Both the position numbers and the translations under genes were made by a program. The notes under the pieces are model-generated. The model saw only the letters and a list, made by a program, of their open reading frames with translations, was not told the origin of the DNA and made no database searches. A DNA stretch of 17,143 nucleotides from Bacteriovoracaceae bacterium (GTDB lineage Bacteria; Bdellovibrionota; UBA1018): contig JAHFAB010000003.1 of assembly GCA_023250795.1 (NCBI GenBank), forward strand, positions 1 to 17,143, in the 5' to 3' direction. Shown here piece by piece: positions 1 through 7,960 of the stretch. The stretch's first letter is position 1; each line of letters opens with the position of its first letter.

Positions 1-36
1 AGTGCTGTTGTTGACACAAATTAACTCAACACACGG

Positions 37-660
37 TTGCAAGCAGCTTGGAATGCCACTGATTCGCTTTTAGCAGCTTTGATATTTCCCCCTTCCGCTG
101 TGGCTTTATCAAATAAAATTAATTCCGGAACAAATAATGTGGGTTCTGCAAATGCATCAGATCGAACGGTGGATTCTAATTTATACTTAATGTATGTAGC
201 GATGGCTAATATAGGAATTTTAGAAGATCTTTATGGGTATAACGCTTCAGCCCCACCTGATCAAAGTACTTTTAAAAAGAAGAAAAAATTGGGATCTACA
301 GCACTCAAACCCAATGGTTGGGAAACAGCGGCCGATGTGGATACCTATGGGTGTTCTTATGCTTCTGGGATTCTAAACTTAAAAGACGCGATTGGGGTTG
401 TTTCAGCTAATCTGAGTTCCGGAGGTTTAAAAACGGCTCTCACCAACATTTCAACTATTCTCAATAATTTTGATGCAACTTGTACCGCTGCATGTACGGT
501 CTGTGGTTTTACCTGCACGGAGTGTCCTAGAAATTTGAGAAATCGAGATTCTTGTAAAGTAGACGCTACTACTTCAGACGATGATATTGCTCGTTGTGCA
601 GCTGCGGGGATGGTGACCCTCATTGATACAGATACAACAGTAGGTTGGGTGGGGCCTTGA
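37..660 (+). CDS. Cysteine-rich hypothetical protein, 5' end missing or frameshifted
   Basis: I do not recognise this family. The readable frame gives about 207 residues: an alanine-rich helical start, a lysine run (KKKKK near residue 80), and a C-terminal cysteine cluster (pattern CTAACTVCGFTCTEC) followed by more cysteines, as in secreted or lipoprotein-type envelope proteins with disulfides. The only in-frame start is a TTG at 37 with no ribosome binding site, just after an in-frame TAA (22-24), and no signal peptide follows. The true N-terminus is therefore probably upstream, outside the window. Frame 2 is open from base 2 to the same point and reads ...TQINSTHGCKQ, which joins naturally to AAWNATD in frame 1, so one base may be missing near 41-46. 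The stop overlaps the start of the next gene, so the two are likely co-transcribed. Envelope location is inference. Confidence 0.55.
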   Translation: MQAAWNATDSLLAALIFPPSAVALSNKINSGTNNVGSANASDRTVDSNLYLMYVAMANIGILEDLYGYNASAPPDQSTFKKKKKLGSTALKPNGWETAADVDTYGCSYASGILNLKDAIGVVSANLSSGGLKTALTNISTILNNFDATCTAACTVCGFTCTECPRNLRNRDSCKVDATTSDDDIARCAAAGMVTLIDTDTTVGWVGP

Positions 661-1730
661 AATTTAGATGGGGGTTTTATGGATTTCTTTTTGTTTTTCC
701 GGGCCTAAGCAACACTGCTTTTTCGGGTGAACTCATAGAACTCTATCGAGGTGCGAGAGCACAAGCCATGGGGAATGCGTTCGTAGCTATTGCGGATGAC
801 GAAGAAGCGATTTTTTATAATCCGGCAGGACTTGCTGGGACTCAAAAACATATACTCAATTACATGGCTTTAGATTTATCCACTTCGACAGATTTGATCC
901 TCTCCTATCAAGAGGGACTTTCAGCTTTTAAAAATCTTTCAGGTGATTCTCTTAACGTGATTATAGGTAAAAATATTTTTGCCAGGAGTCAATTTGCACC
1001 CAGCTTTTTAATGCCAAATTTTGGAGTTGCTGCCATAGTAGACGGTCAATTTGCCATAGAATCTCAAAACAAAGCTCTGCCTCAGCTTACTTTGGGTTAC
1101 CAGACCACCAACGGAATTCAGGCAGGCTATGGGATTTCGCTGAATCGGGGATTTCGAAGAAAAGGAGACCTCCGGTTTGGGATTGCAGCTAAAATTTTGT
1201 GGCGCAGAGGGGGCTATCACTTACTACCACTTCTTTCACTGATTAGTTTGAGCCAAAATACGATCAAAGAATTGAGTGGAAGTTATGAGAGGGGTATAGG
1301 ACTGGATTTTGGTGGGCAGTATCTTTTTAATTTCACCAATCACTTCAGCGCAAGTTTGGGGGTGGCCTATACGGATGTTGGAGATACCTATTTTGGTGGA
1401 CAGGCAGATACGATCAAAGGCAACCTGACAGCTGGAATGGCACTACAGTATTCTCTAAAACTTTCTAAAATTACTTTTGCATATGATTTTAGGCATATTT
1501 TAAACGAAACTGATTGGAGAAAGAAAAGTCATATCGGGGTAGAAGTTGCAGTTCCTTTTTTGAGCATTTATGGTGGGATTAACCAAGTAAATCTCACTTA
1601 TGGTGCTAGTTTTGATGCATGGTTGTTTAAGATCACTGTGCTTTCTTTTGCTGAAGAATTAGGGAGTTTTGTACATCAAGATTCTATGAGACAGTGGCTT
1701 GTAAAAACAGCACTGAAATTTGACCTTTGA
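657..1730 (+). CDS. PorV/UPF0164-like outer-membrane beta-barrel protein
   Basis: Predicted outer-membrane protein of about 357 residues. A signal peptide (MKFRWGFYGFLFVFPGLSNTAFSG) is followed by the characteristic N-terminal block GARAQAMGNAFVAIADDEEA and FYNPAGLAG, typical of the PorV/UPF0164/TraF-like barrel group. The remainder alternates hydrophobic and polar residues as in amphipathic strands, ends near FDL, and has no soluble enzymatic motif. I chose TTG 657, which overlaps the preceding TGA (TTGA), because it gives a basic residue before the hydrophobic core. TTG 645 in the same frame would only add MGGA. A G-rich stretch (GGGTGGGG) just upstream could act as ribosome binding site, and the overlap suggests translational coupling with the upstream gene. 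Its transported substrate, if any, cannot be told from sequence. Confidence 0.75.
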   Translation: MKFRWGFYGFLFVFPGLSNTAFSGELIELYRGARAQAMGNAFVAIADDEEAIFYNPAGLAGTQKHILNYMALDLSTSTDLILSYQEGLSAFKNLSGDSLNVIIGKNIFARSQFAPSFLMPNFGVAAIVDGQFAIESQNKALPQLTLGYQTTNGIQAGYGISLNRGFRRKGDLRFGIAAKILWRRGGYHLLPLLSLISLSQNTIKELSGSYERGIGLDFGGQYLFNFTNHFSASLGVAYTDVGDTYFGGQADTIKGNLTAGMALQYSLKLSKITFAYDFRHILNETDWRKKSHIGVEVAVPFLSIYGGINQVNLTYGASFDAWLFKITVLSFAEELGSFVHQDSMRQWLVKTALKFDL

Positions 1731-1742
1731 AAGGGGGATTCC

Positions 1743-3068
1743 TTGCGAAAAGCTTTTATTGTAGATACCAATGTATTCTTATTTGATCCACAAGCTATAT
1801 TTAAATTTGGAAATAACGATGTCATTATCCCAATTGTCGTGGTTGAGGAGATCGATCGCTTCAAAAGGGAGATGAGTGAGAACGGTAGGCATGCCAGACT
1901 TTTTTCACGCTTAATAGATCAAATGAGAGCTGACGGTGAACTTTCTAAAGGAGTGAAGTTGCCTGGAGGAGGAATTCTCACTGTAGAATTGGGAGGGAGT
2001 TCTCCTCTGCCTCTTGAACTGCCGATGGATAAAGCGGATAACAGAATTTTGGCTTTAGCCATTTCCTTACGCAAAGACCAACCTAAGCGGCCCATTATTT
2101 TTCTTACAAAAGATACAAATCTTAGAATTAAGGCAGACGCGCTTGGAATTACCTCTGAGGATTATGAGCCATCCAGTGTGCAACCTGAGGAACTGTATTC
2201 AGGCATGGTGACGCTTTCTGTCGACGCACATTTGGTAGACGAGTTTTACGCCCAAAAAAAATTGATTTATAAAGATGCTGCTACTCAACAACTCAAAGCC
2301 AATGAGTACATTATTATCAAAGACTCCATTAACCCAAATCACACTGCAATGGGGAGGTTTTCGAAAGAATTGGATTCAATAGTTCCTGTGTATAAGCCAG
2401 TCGAAGGTCTTTGGGGGATTTTCCCTAAAAACGCAGAGCAAGCTTTTGCGATCGATGCTTTGCTCAATGATGATATTAAGTTAGTGAGTTTGGTGGGGAA
2501 AGCCGGCACAGGAAAAACTTTGCTAGCCATAGCTGCTGGACTGGCCAAGACGGTGGACGAAGGGGTGTATCATAGACTTTTAGTTTCTCGTCCGGTGTTT
2601 CCACTCGGGAAAGACATTGGATTTTTACCAGGAGATATCGAAGAAAAGCTAAACCCATGGATGCAGCCCATTTATGATAATATCGATTTTCTTTTTGGGG
2701 CAACCGGAGCAAAGGGCCGGAGGGGGGCTGGAAAAGGCTGCCAGGAACTCATGAATCAGGGTTTACTCCAGATCGAACCTTTGACTTATATTAGAGGAAG
2801 ATCCATCCCTCAGCAATATCTGATTGTAGACGAAGCGCAAAATCTGACGCCTCACGAAATCAAGACGATTATTACACGGGCTGGGGATAACACTAAAATT
2901 GTTCTGACTGGGGATAGTTTTCAGATTGATAATCCCTATGTCGATTCGGCCAACAATGGTTTGGTTTATTTGGTGGATCGGTTCAAAGAAGAATCAATTT
3001 CAGCCCATATCACTTTGACCAAAGGCGAACGTTCGAAGCTTTCAGAATTAGCGAGCAACCTGCTTTAA
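1743..3068 (+). CDS. PIN-domain/PhoH-family ATPase fusion (PhoH2 type)
   Basis: A 441-residue two-domain protein. Residues 1-150 form a PIN ribonuclease-like domain with the acidic set D8 (VDTN), E35/E36, D99 (KADN) and D124 (TKDTN), so the nuclease site looks intact. Residues about 225-441 form a PhoH P-loop ATPase with Walker A GKAGTGKT near 252-259, Walker B YLIVDEAQN near 360, and the PhoH-type TGDSFQID segment. PIN-PhoH proteins of this kind (YlaK/PhoH2) are known or proposed RNA-unwinding and RNA-cleaving enzymes in the cytoplasm. The start is TTG 1743, preceded by a strong AAAGGGGG ribosome binding site about 6 nt away; the first residues already form the PIN beta strand. It lies 12 bp after the barrel gene. 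Its 3' end overlaps the convergent gene at 3048 by 21 bp. Family assignment is firm; the cellular role is inferred. Confidence 0.9.
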   Translation: MRKAFIVDTNVFLFDPQAIFKFGNNDVIIPIVVVEEIDRFKREMSENGRHARLFSRLIDQMRADGELSKGVKLPGGGILTVELGGSSPLPLELPMDKADNRILALAISLRKDQPKRPIIFLTKDTNLRIKADALGITSEDYEPSSVQPEELYSGMVTLSVDAHLVDEFYAQKKLIYKDAATQQLKANEYIIIKDSINPNHTAMGRFSKELDSIVPVYKPVEGLWGIFPKNAEQAFAIDALLNDDIKLVSLVGKAGTGKTLLAIAAGLAKTVDEGVYHRLLVSRPVFPLGKDIGFLPGDIEEKLNPWMQPIYDNIDFLFGATGAKGRRGAGKGCQELMNQGLLQIEPLTYIRGRSIPQQYLIVDEAQNLTPHEIKTIITRAGDNTKIVLTGDSFQIDNPYVDSANNGLVYLVDRFKEESISAHITLTKGERSKLSELASNLL

Positions 3069-3356
3069 CATCGTATCCATCTCGTATTCGAGGTGTCTTC
3101 GATAGGAACGGGTGAGATTTCTTAACTCCTGGGTTTCAGCTTGTTCTTCTAGGGCTTTGAACAAGTATTTTCCCCTGACCATCAGAGGAAGGGTGAGTTG
3201 ACCTAACCGGCTTCGTTCTTCTTGAAAACGGACCATCTCATCGAGAAGTTCTGTTTTGCTCATGCTTAAGATCAGGGCTTGGTAAGCCAGATCTTCTTTT
3301 TCTGCGTTTCTTATTTTTCTAAATGTCTCTAAAGAGACTACGTTGTTTTCACTCAT
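3048..3356 (-). CDS. Small helical hypothetical protein
   Basis: A 102-residue protein I cannot assign. It is highly charged and predicted to be almost entirely helical (ETFRKIRNAEKEDLAYQAL, then KTELLDEMVRFQEERSRLG), with an arginine-rich, Glu-rich C-terminal half and no cysteine, signal peptide or membrane segment, so it is probably cytoplasmic. The ATG at 3356 is preceded by AAGGGA at a 7-nt spacing, a good ribosome binding site. An extended -10-like TGCTATAAG overlaps that site, so either element could be fortuitous. The same frame stays open upstream without a normal start as far as 3533. Its last 21 bp overlap the end of the convergent PIN-PhoH gene, so no terminator separates them. Confidence 0.7.
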   Translation of the reverse strand: MSENNVVSLETFRKIRNAEKEDLAYQALILSMSKTELLDEMVRFQEERSRLGQLTLPLMVRGKYLFKALEEQAETQELRNLTRSYRRHLEYEMDTMLKQVAR

Positions 3357-3453
3357 ACCGGAGTCCCTTATAGCAAAAATGGTGCCAAAGTTTTCCGACG
3401 TTTTGGGAGGAATTTTTTTAATGATTTCAGCGGTGGTGGCACTTTGCGCCTGG

Positions 3454-3579
3454 CTATGCGTTAGAGGGGTGACTAAAAGATCGACAGAGTTTATTGTTTT
3501 TTGAGATTCTTGAAAGTAGTTTAAACACAGTTTCTAAGCGAGTTCCTTGTGAGCCGAGTTCAAGTTGAGAAATGGTCTG
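3454..3579 (-). pseudogene. Remnant of an Xre/HipB-type HTH regulator
   Basis: Read on the minus strand, this stretch encodes QTISQLELGSQGTRLETVF and then KLLSRIS before running to a TAG. It closely resembles the second half of an Xre/Cro-type helix-turn-helix (recognition helix TISQLE.G and the following RLETVFKLL helix) found in HipB-like and HigA-like antitoxins. There is no start codon, an in-frame TAA sits directly before it, and the first half of the fold is absent. It therefore looks like a gene fragment left next to the protease stop codon, 6 bp away. The match is from memory of the family pattern, not from a search. The rest of the 3357-3585 gap shows no other recognisable feature. 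Confidence 0.4.
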
Positions 3580-3585
3580 TTATTT

Positions 3586-4740
3586 TCAGCGTCCAGAAAA
3601 TAGAGGGTATTTTCCGATCATGTAATCGATTCCGGAATACTGCACTCCAATTCCGCCTCGAGCAGAGTAGTCCTCTTGCTGAGCAGAGCAAGAGGGTCCA
3701 CCCTTTTGGTCTTGAAAAGAATGATTAGAAATAATCGCTACGACTTGGCCTGCTTTGTCCAAGATCGGTCCACCGCTTTGTCCATAAACGGTATCAGCGT
3801 CGAAAGTCATTAAGAATTGATTGAGTTTTTTGAGCCATGCGGGATCATTATTGGGTAAAAGTTCCGGATCAGGAGCAATGACTTGTCCTATGGAGGCCCT
3901 CAATCCCCAACCTGAAGAATCAGGGGCGTGAAAATTTCTCATTCGTAAATGGGTTGCGGCTGGAAATCCAAGCACATAAGTAGGTTCTTTTTCTTTAAGA
4001 ATCCGATCAGAAAACTTCAGTGCAGGTGCATCAAGAGATCTGTTTAGCTTAATTTTAGTAAAATCAGAGAAATAGGAGATTAACTTTGGGTCCGCAGTGC
4101 TTGCGTTATTTTTGAGTAGATTTTGATAAATTTTCGGATCTCCCAAAATTTCGAAATAAGCTTTGTCAGTTCCCCATGTGGTGTCAAAGACAGGCTTGAT
4201 TTCCGAGTCTGTCCATTGAGTATTTTGATCATAGATGCGAATCCTCAAAGGCTGAGAGAAGAGGGCTTTGAATTTAATCTCCTCAGAGATTTTAGCCAGT
4301 GTGTCTTTATCAAAATAAGATCTCAGATCTTCGATTGCTCCGTCAAAAACATGTCTGGCGGACCAAAATGAATGAGAGTCTTGCGCGAGGAACCCAGTGC
4401 TGGTGTTTTCAAAATAAATGGGACAAGAGGACTCAATCTTCTCTCGACATTTTTTAACCTCATCACAGAGGAGTTTATAGTAGAGGTTTTCTTTCGAAAC
4501 ATCGACTGTACAATGTGGATATTCTGATTTTGGAATTTCTATGACGGGTTTTGTCGTGATCACCAAAATTTGAAACACTGAATTAGATTTTTCTCTAATG
4601 ATTTCAGGAACTTTTTGGTTAGAAATCGGGTAGAGTCCAGGCTCAGCAAATACGAGAGGGCCTTTGAGGACTGCAGTATTCAATAGAGTAAACAGGAGAG
4701 CAAACAGGAGCAATCTGCTGATAACACACCAATACAGCAT
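3586..4740 (-). CDS. Secreted trypsin-like (S1 family) serine protease
   Basis: A 384-residue exported serine endopeptidase. An N-terminal hydrophobic segment (about residues 8-32, RLLLFALLFTLLNTAVL) acts as signal peptide or anchor. The chymotrypsin-fold triad is visible as H130 in ARHVFDG, D192 in TDKAYFEI, and S322 in YGQSGGPI, the classical GxSGGP nucleophile motif followed by VVAIISNH. Several cysteines suggest disulfides outside the cytoplasm; no PDZ domain is seen, unlike DegP. I chose ATG 4740. The longer frame from GTG 4785 would start upstream of a good promoter (TGGACA-17-TATATA) whose transcript should begin near 4747, and it would put polar residues before the signal. No ribosome binding site is seen, so translation is probably from a very short leader. 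It is divergent from the cupredoxin gene. A role in degrading external or prey protein is possible but unproven. Confidence 0.8.
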   Translation of the reverse strand: MLYWCVISRLLLFALLFTLLNTAVLKGPLVFAEPGLYPISNQKVPEIIREKSNSVFQILVITTKPVIEIPKSEYPHCTVDVSKENLYYKLLCDEVKKCREKIESSCPIYFENTSTGFLAQDSHSFWSARHVFDGAIEDLRSYFDKDTLAKISEEIKFKALFSQPLRIRIYDQNTQWTDSEIKPVFDTTWGTDKAYFEILGDPKIYQNLLKNNASTADPKLISYFSDFTKIKLNRSLDAPALKFSDRILKEKEPTYVLGFPAATHLRMRNFHAPDSSGWGLRASIGQVIAPDPELLPNNDPAWLKKLNQFLMTFDADTVYGQSGGPILDKAGQVVAIISNHSFQDQKGGPSCSAQQEDYSARGGIGVQYSGIDYMIGKYPLFSGR

Positions 4741-4753
4741 AAAAGTAGTACGG

Positions 4754-4782
4754 TATATAAGGGTAAACGATCCGTTTGTCCA
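4754..4782 (-). promoter_or_regulatory. Sigma70-like promoter of the serine protease gene
   Basis: On the minus strand TGGACA (4777-4782) and TATATA (4754-4759) are separated by exactly 17 bp. Transcription would start near 4747, only about 6 nt before the ATG at 4740, with no Shine-Dalgarno sequence in that space. This decides the start codon of the protease gene against the upstream GTG 4785. Confidence 0.6.
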
Positions 4783-4847
4783 CACCTATTGAGTATTTTC
4801 TCATATTCCCAGGCTCTTCTACCGATCAGTCCCAGAGAGAGGTATCT

Positions 4848-5342
4848 ATGGAAAGGTCCTTAAGATTCGCAGTGATGTCGGTAGGCTTGAGTTTGATCCC
4901 CGTTTCAGTTTTTGGTTCCGAACCCGAGCGTTCGCCTGCAGGGCTAGTTTTTCATGACGAGTTTCAGGCTAAAAATTCTGAGGAAACAAAATCAGAAGAA
5001 ATGAAAATCGAACCCAAAGAAGAGGCTCCTCATAAAATGTTTCAAAAAGCTGAGATGCGTAGAAAAGGCGTGCAAGAGATTGCACTCATTGCGAGTGATT
5101 TAGGATTTTTTCCAAACACTGTTTTTTTGAGTCGAGATATCCCCGTCAAGCTCTACGTGACAGGTGCTTCAAAAAACACTCTTTGTTTTATGTTAGATCT
5201 TTTCCAAGTTCAAAAACAAGTGAGGTCCAATAAAATCGAAGAAATTTCTTTCACCCCGACTCAACCAGGAAAATTTCGGTTTTATTGTCCAGTCAATGGG
5301 ATGGAAGGTACTCTCATCGTGAAAGAGTTGGCTCTAAACTAA
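4848..5342 (+). CDS. Exported cupredoxin-like domain protein
   Basis: A 164-residue periplasmic-type protein. A signal peptide (MERSLRFAVMSVGLSLIPVSVFG) precedes an acidic, lysine-rich linker (about residues 30-75) and a C-terminal cupredoxin-like beta domain (about 78-164) with the family phrases FFPNTVFL, ISFTPTQPGKFRFYCPVNG and MEGTLIVKE. Cupredoxin-type copper sites use His, Cys, His and Met. Here only C147 and M152 stand in the usual ligand loop, the loop is short, and the position near the first His is occupied by the C113 region (NTLCFMLD). Copper binding is therefore uncertain, and a C113-C147 pair could be a disulfide or a different metal site. ATG 4848 has a good ribosome binding site (AGAGAGG); the longer frame from 4776 lacks one and hides the signal peptide. 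It lies 12 bp before the cpaF-like gene. Confidence 0.75.
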   Translation: MERSLRFAVMSVGLSLIPVSVFGSEPERSPAGLVFHDEFQAKNSEETKSEEMKIEPKEEAPHKMFQKAEMRRKGVQEIALIASDLGFFPNTVFLSRDIPVKLYVTGASKNTLCFMLDLFQVQKQVRSNKIEEISFTPTQPGKFRFYCPVNGMEGTLIVKELALN

Positions 5343-5354
5343 GAGGAAATCAAC

Positions 5355-6488
5355 GTGGGAGTATTCGAAGAGTCGGTTTCAACTTTTCTGGGAGTCATCA
5401 AAGAATACTTGGACGATGATTCTGTCTCTGAAGTTTTAGTGAATGGACCTCATGAGATTTTTATTGAGAGAGCAGGACTTCTCCAGAAAGTAAACGCCCG
5501 CTTCAAAGATGAGCAAGCTCTCCAAGCCGCTGTGAGAAATATTGCTCAATTTGTTGGGCGTAGGATAGACGAGGAAAACCCAGCCTTGGATGCTCGTCTT
5601 CCTGATGGCAGTCGGGTGGCTGCTCTTTTTCCTCCTTGCTCGCGAAAGGGCACAACACTGGCGATTCGGAAATTTCAAAAAGGCGTGCCAACGTTCGTGG
5701 ATTTGATTCAAAAAGGAACGATATCAAAGGAAGCCTCCCGTTTTTTAGATGTGGCTGTTCATTTAGGAAAAAATATCATGATTTCCGGAGGAACCGGTTC
5801 TGGAAAAACGACTCTTCTGAATGTGATTGGTTCTCGGATCCCTAATCAGCAAAGATTGATGATTTTAGAAGATGCCACCGAGCTAAAAATTCATACTGAT
5901 CACGTAGTCTATTTTGAAACCAAACTCTCTGACTCTCTAGGAAAAGGGGAAGTCGGTATGCGAGATCTCATGCGTACTGCTTTGCGTTTAAGACCGGATC
6001 GAATCATTTTAGGAGAAGTGAGAGGGTCTGAAGCTTTAGATTTGATTACTGCGATGAATACAGGACATAATGGATCCATGGGTACGATTCACGCCAACAC
6101 TCCCTACGACGCATTGATTCGAGTCGAGACTTTGGCGATGACTGGGGATACTCAAGTACCTGTGGCTGCCATTCGAAGGCAGATTGTTTCAGCCATTCAT
6201 ATGGTTTTGCAAATCAAACGTATGACTGATGGAACTCGAAAGGTCACTCATATTGCAGAAGTTCTTTCTGATATAGAGGATTCTGGAAAATATATTCTAA
6301 AGAATATTTTTAAATTTATTCAACGTGGCAAATCTCCCGACGGAAAGGTCATTGGAGAGCTTATTGCCACGGGGTACATTCCCAGTTTTATGGGTGAAAT
6401 TGAGATGAATCAGCTGCCTTATCCAAAAGAGAAGTTCACTCCTCCTTCCTGGTACGTTCAGGTTATCCCAAAAAAGGAAGCCGCTTAG
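5355..6488 (+). CDS. CpaF/TadA-family secretion ATPase
   Basis: A 377-residue cytoplasmic type II/IV secretion ATPase of the CpaF/TadA group, which powers Flp/Tad pilus assembly or related secretion as a hexamer. The N-terminal domain contains the CpaF hallmark [15 protein letters not shown] (residues about 24-38) and LPDGSRV. The ATPase core has Walker [10 protein letters not shown] with K151, the Asp box region, Walker B with E221 (RIILGEVRG), and the His box MGTIHANTP with H246, all intact. The C-terminal tail ([16 protein letters not shown]) is an addition I do not recognise. It starts at GTG 5355 with AAGAGGA about 9 nt upstream. No tadB/C, cpaC or pilin gene is nearby; instead it sits between a cupredoxin-like gene and sth. 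Some CpaF paralogues in gliding or predatory bacteria are likewise solitary; its partners must be elsewhere. Confidence 0.9.
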   Translation: MGVFEESVSTFLGVIKEYLDDDSVSEVLVNGPHEIFIERAGLLQKVNARFKDEQALQAAVRNIAQFVGRRIDEENPALDARLPDGSRVAALFPPCSRKGTTLAIRKFQKGVPTFVDLIQKGTISKEASRFLDVAVHLGKNIMISGGTGSGKTTLLNVIGSRIPNQQRLMILEDATELKIHTDHVVYFETKLSDSLGKGEVGMRDLMRTALRLRPDRIILGEVRGSEALDLITAMNTGHNGSMGTIHANTPYDALIRVETLAMTGDTQVPVAAIRRQIVSAIHMVLQIKRMTDGTRKVTHIAEVLSDIEDSGKYILKNIFKFIQRGKSPDGKVIGELIATGYIPSFMGEIEMNQLPYPKEKFTPPSWYVQVIPKKEAA

Positions 6489-7925
6489 ATGAGTGTGGGG
6501 AAACAGATTTTTGATTTAGTCGTGATTGGATCAGGACCTGCTGGACAGAGATCAGCACTTCAGGGCGCTAAAGCTGGAAAAAAAGTGGCTATTATCGAAG
6601 AATATAAGACGGTCGGGGGTGGCTGTGTGCACGTAGGAACGTTGCCTTCAAAATCTTTTCGAGAATCCGTCTATCGCTATTCTTTGGGTTCTCAAGGAAT
6701 CCTTGGCCAGGAGGCTGAACATTACGCAGCTGTGACTCCAAAGAAAAAGGAACTCCCTGAGATCGAGAGACTTTTAAAACGTTGTGAACGAGTGGTTCAC
6801 GGGGAAGAGCAAGTTATTCAGAATCAATTGACAAGAAATGGGATTACTATTTTTCAGGGTAGGGCAAAATTAATTTCTACAAATGATATTGAAATTAAAT
6901 CTGACACAGGCACAGTTTTATTAACGGCCTCTTTTATTTTTATTGCCGCAGGAGCACGTCCAGTAGCCCCAGAGCATTTGACCGTAGATGGAAAAACAGT
7001 GGTTGATAGTAATTCTGTTTTACAGTTGAAAAAGCTACCTAAGACTATGGTGGTTCTCGGAGCTGGGATTATTGGTTGCGAATACGCCAGTATGTTTTCG
7101 ATGGCTGGGACTCAGGTTTATTTGGTGGACCGAAGGCATGAAATTTTGGCCTCTGTGGACCGCGAGATTGTCAATCATTTGACGGAACGGTTTAACCATC
7201 AGGGAATGGAAATCCTCCTTCAAACTGAAGCAGTAAAATTAGAAAAAACGCATGTAGTTTTGAGTAATGGTCGAAAAATTGAGACCGAAGTAGTTTTGAT
7301 AGCCCAGGGAAGATTTGGAAATACAGAGAATATGGGGTTAGAGGCATTGGGAATCCAAAGGGATCAGAGAGGTCTGATCAAAGTCGACCCCCACTTTAGA
7401 ACAAGTGTTCCCAATATTTACGCAGTTGGAGATGTGATAGGAGCTCCTGCTTTGGCTTCGACGAGCATGGAGCAGGGGAGAATTGCATGCTGTCATGCCT
7501 TTCAGATCAAAGACAGTTGGGGCGGTCAAGATTATGTGATGCCAACGATTTATCCTTACGGGATTTATACGATCCCTGAGATTTCAATTTTAGGTCAAAC
7601 AGAGGAAGCATTGATTGCAGAGAAAGTAGATTTTGTGGCGGGCAAAGCACGCTATAGAGAATTAGCCCGAGGACAGATTGTGGGAGATCGCTGGGGACTT
7701 TTGAAGTTAATGGTCGATCGGAAGAGTTTGAAAATTTTAGGTGTGCATATTGTTGGAGATAATGCTGCAGACTTGATTCACATCGGACAAGCAGTTATGT
7801 CCTTTGGCGGAGATGTTCGATATTTTATCCGAAGTGTTTTTAATTATCCGACGCTAGCGGAGGCCTATAAAACAGCAGCTTTTCATGCAGTGAATCAGAT
7901 CCAGGGAACGACGAAGACGAAGTAA
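6489..7925 (+). CDS. sthA: Soluble pyridine nucleotide transhydrogenase (Si-specific)
   Basis: A 478-residue flavoprotein of the pyridine nucleotide-disulfide oxidoreductase family, moving hydride between NADPH and NAD+ in the cytoplasm. The FAD-binding GSGPAG motif is at 14-19 and the NAD(P)-binding GAGIIG at 191-196, with YAVGDVIGAPALAS as the second FAD motif. The redox-disulfide segment reads GGGCVHVGTLPSK: C46 is kept but the second cysteine is T51, which separates Sth from lipoamide dehydrogenase and glutathione reductase. The C-terminal FNYPTLAEAYKTAA is the Sth form rather than the HPT..E form of the disulfide enzymes. ATG 6489 follows the cpaF TAG with no gap, and AAGGAAG lies upstream, so translation is probably coupled. 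Both motif differences together make mercuric reductase or Lpd unlikely. Confidence 0.88.
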   Translation: MSVGKQIFDLVVIGSGPAGQRSALQGAKAGKKVAIIEEYKTVGGGCVHVGTLPSKSFRESVYRYSLGSQGILGQEAEHYAAVTPKKKELPEIERLLKRCERVVHGEEQVIQNQLTRNGITIFQGRAKLISTNDIEIKSDTGTVLLTASFIFIAAGARPVAPEHLTVDGKTVVDSNSVLQLKKLPKTMVVLGAGIIGCEYASMFSMAGTQVYLVDRRHEILASVDREIVNHLTERFNHQGMEILLQTEAVKLEKTHVVLSNGRKIETEVVLIAQGRFGNTENMGLEALGIQRDQRGLIKVDPHFRTSVPNIYAVGDVIGAPALASTSMEQGRIACCHAFQIKDSWGGQDYVMPTIYPYGIYTIPEISILGQTEEALIAEKVDFVAGKARYRELARGQIVGDRWGLLKLMVDRKSLKILGVHIVGDNAADLIHIGQAVMSFGGDVRYFIRSVFNYPTLAEAYKTAAFHAVNQIQGTTKTK

Positions 7926-7960
7926 TAGCTTGTTAAGTAAAAATTTATTACAGATTTTGG

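Noticed and set aside
4741-4785. Upstream GTG start (4785) for the serine protease
   Set aside because: It lies upstream of the -10 of a good promoter and would add polar residues before the signal peptide; ATG 4740 fits better.
4776-4847. Longer N-terminus for the cupredoxin-like gene
   Set aside because: No ribosome binding site, and ATG 4848 has AGAGAGG plus a clean signal peptide.
6489-7925. Dihydrolipoamide dehydrogenase or mercuric reductase
   Set aside because: The second redox cysteine is replaced (CVHVGT) and the C-terminal motif is FNYPTLAEAY, both characteristic of soluble transhydrogenase.
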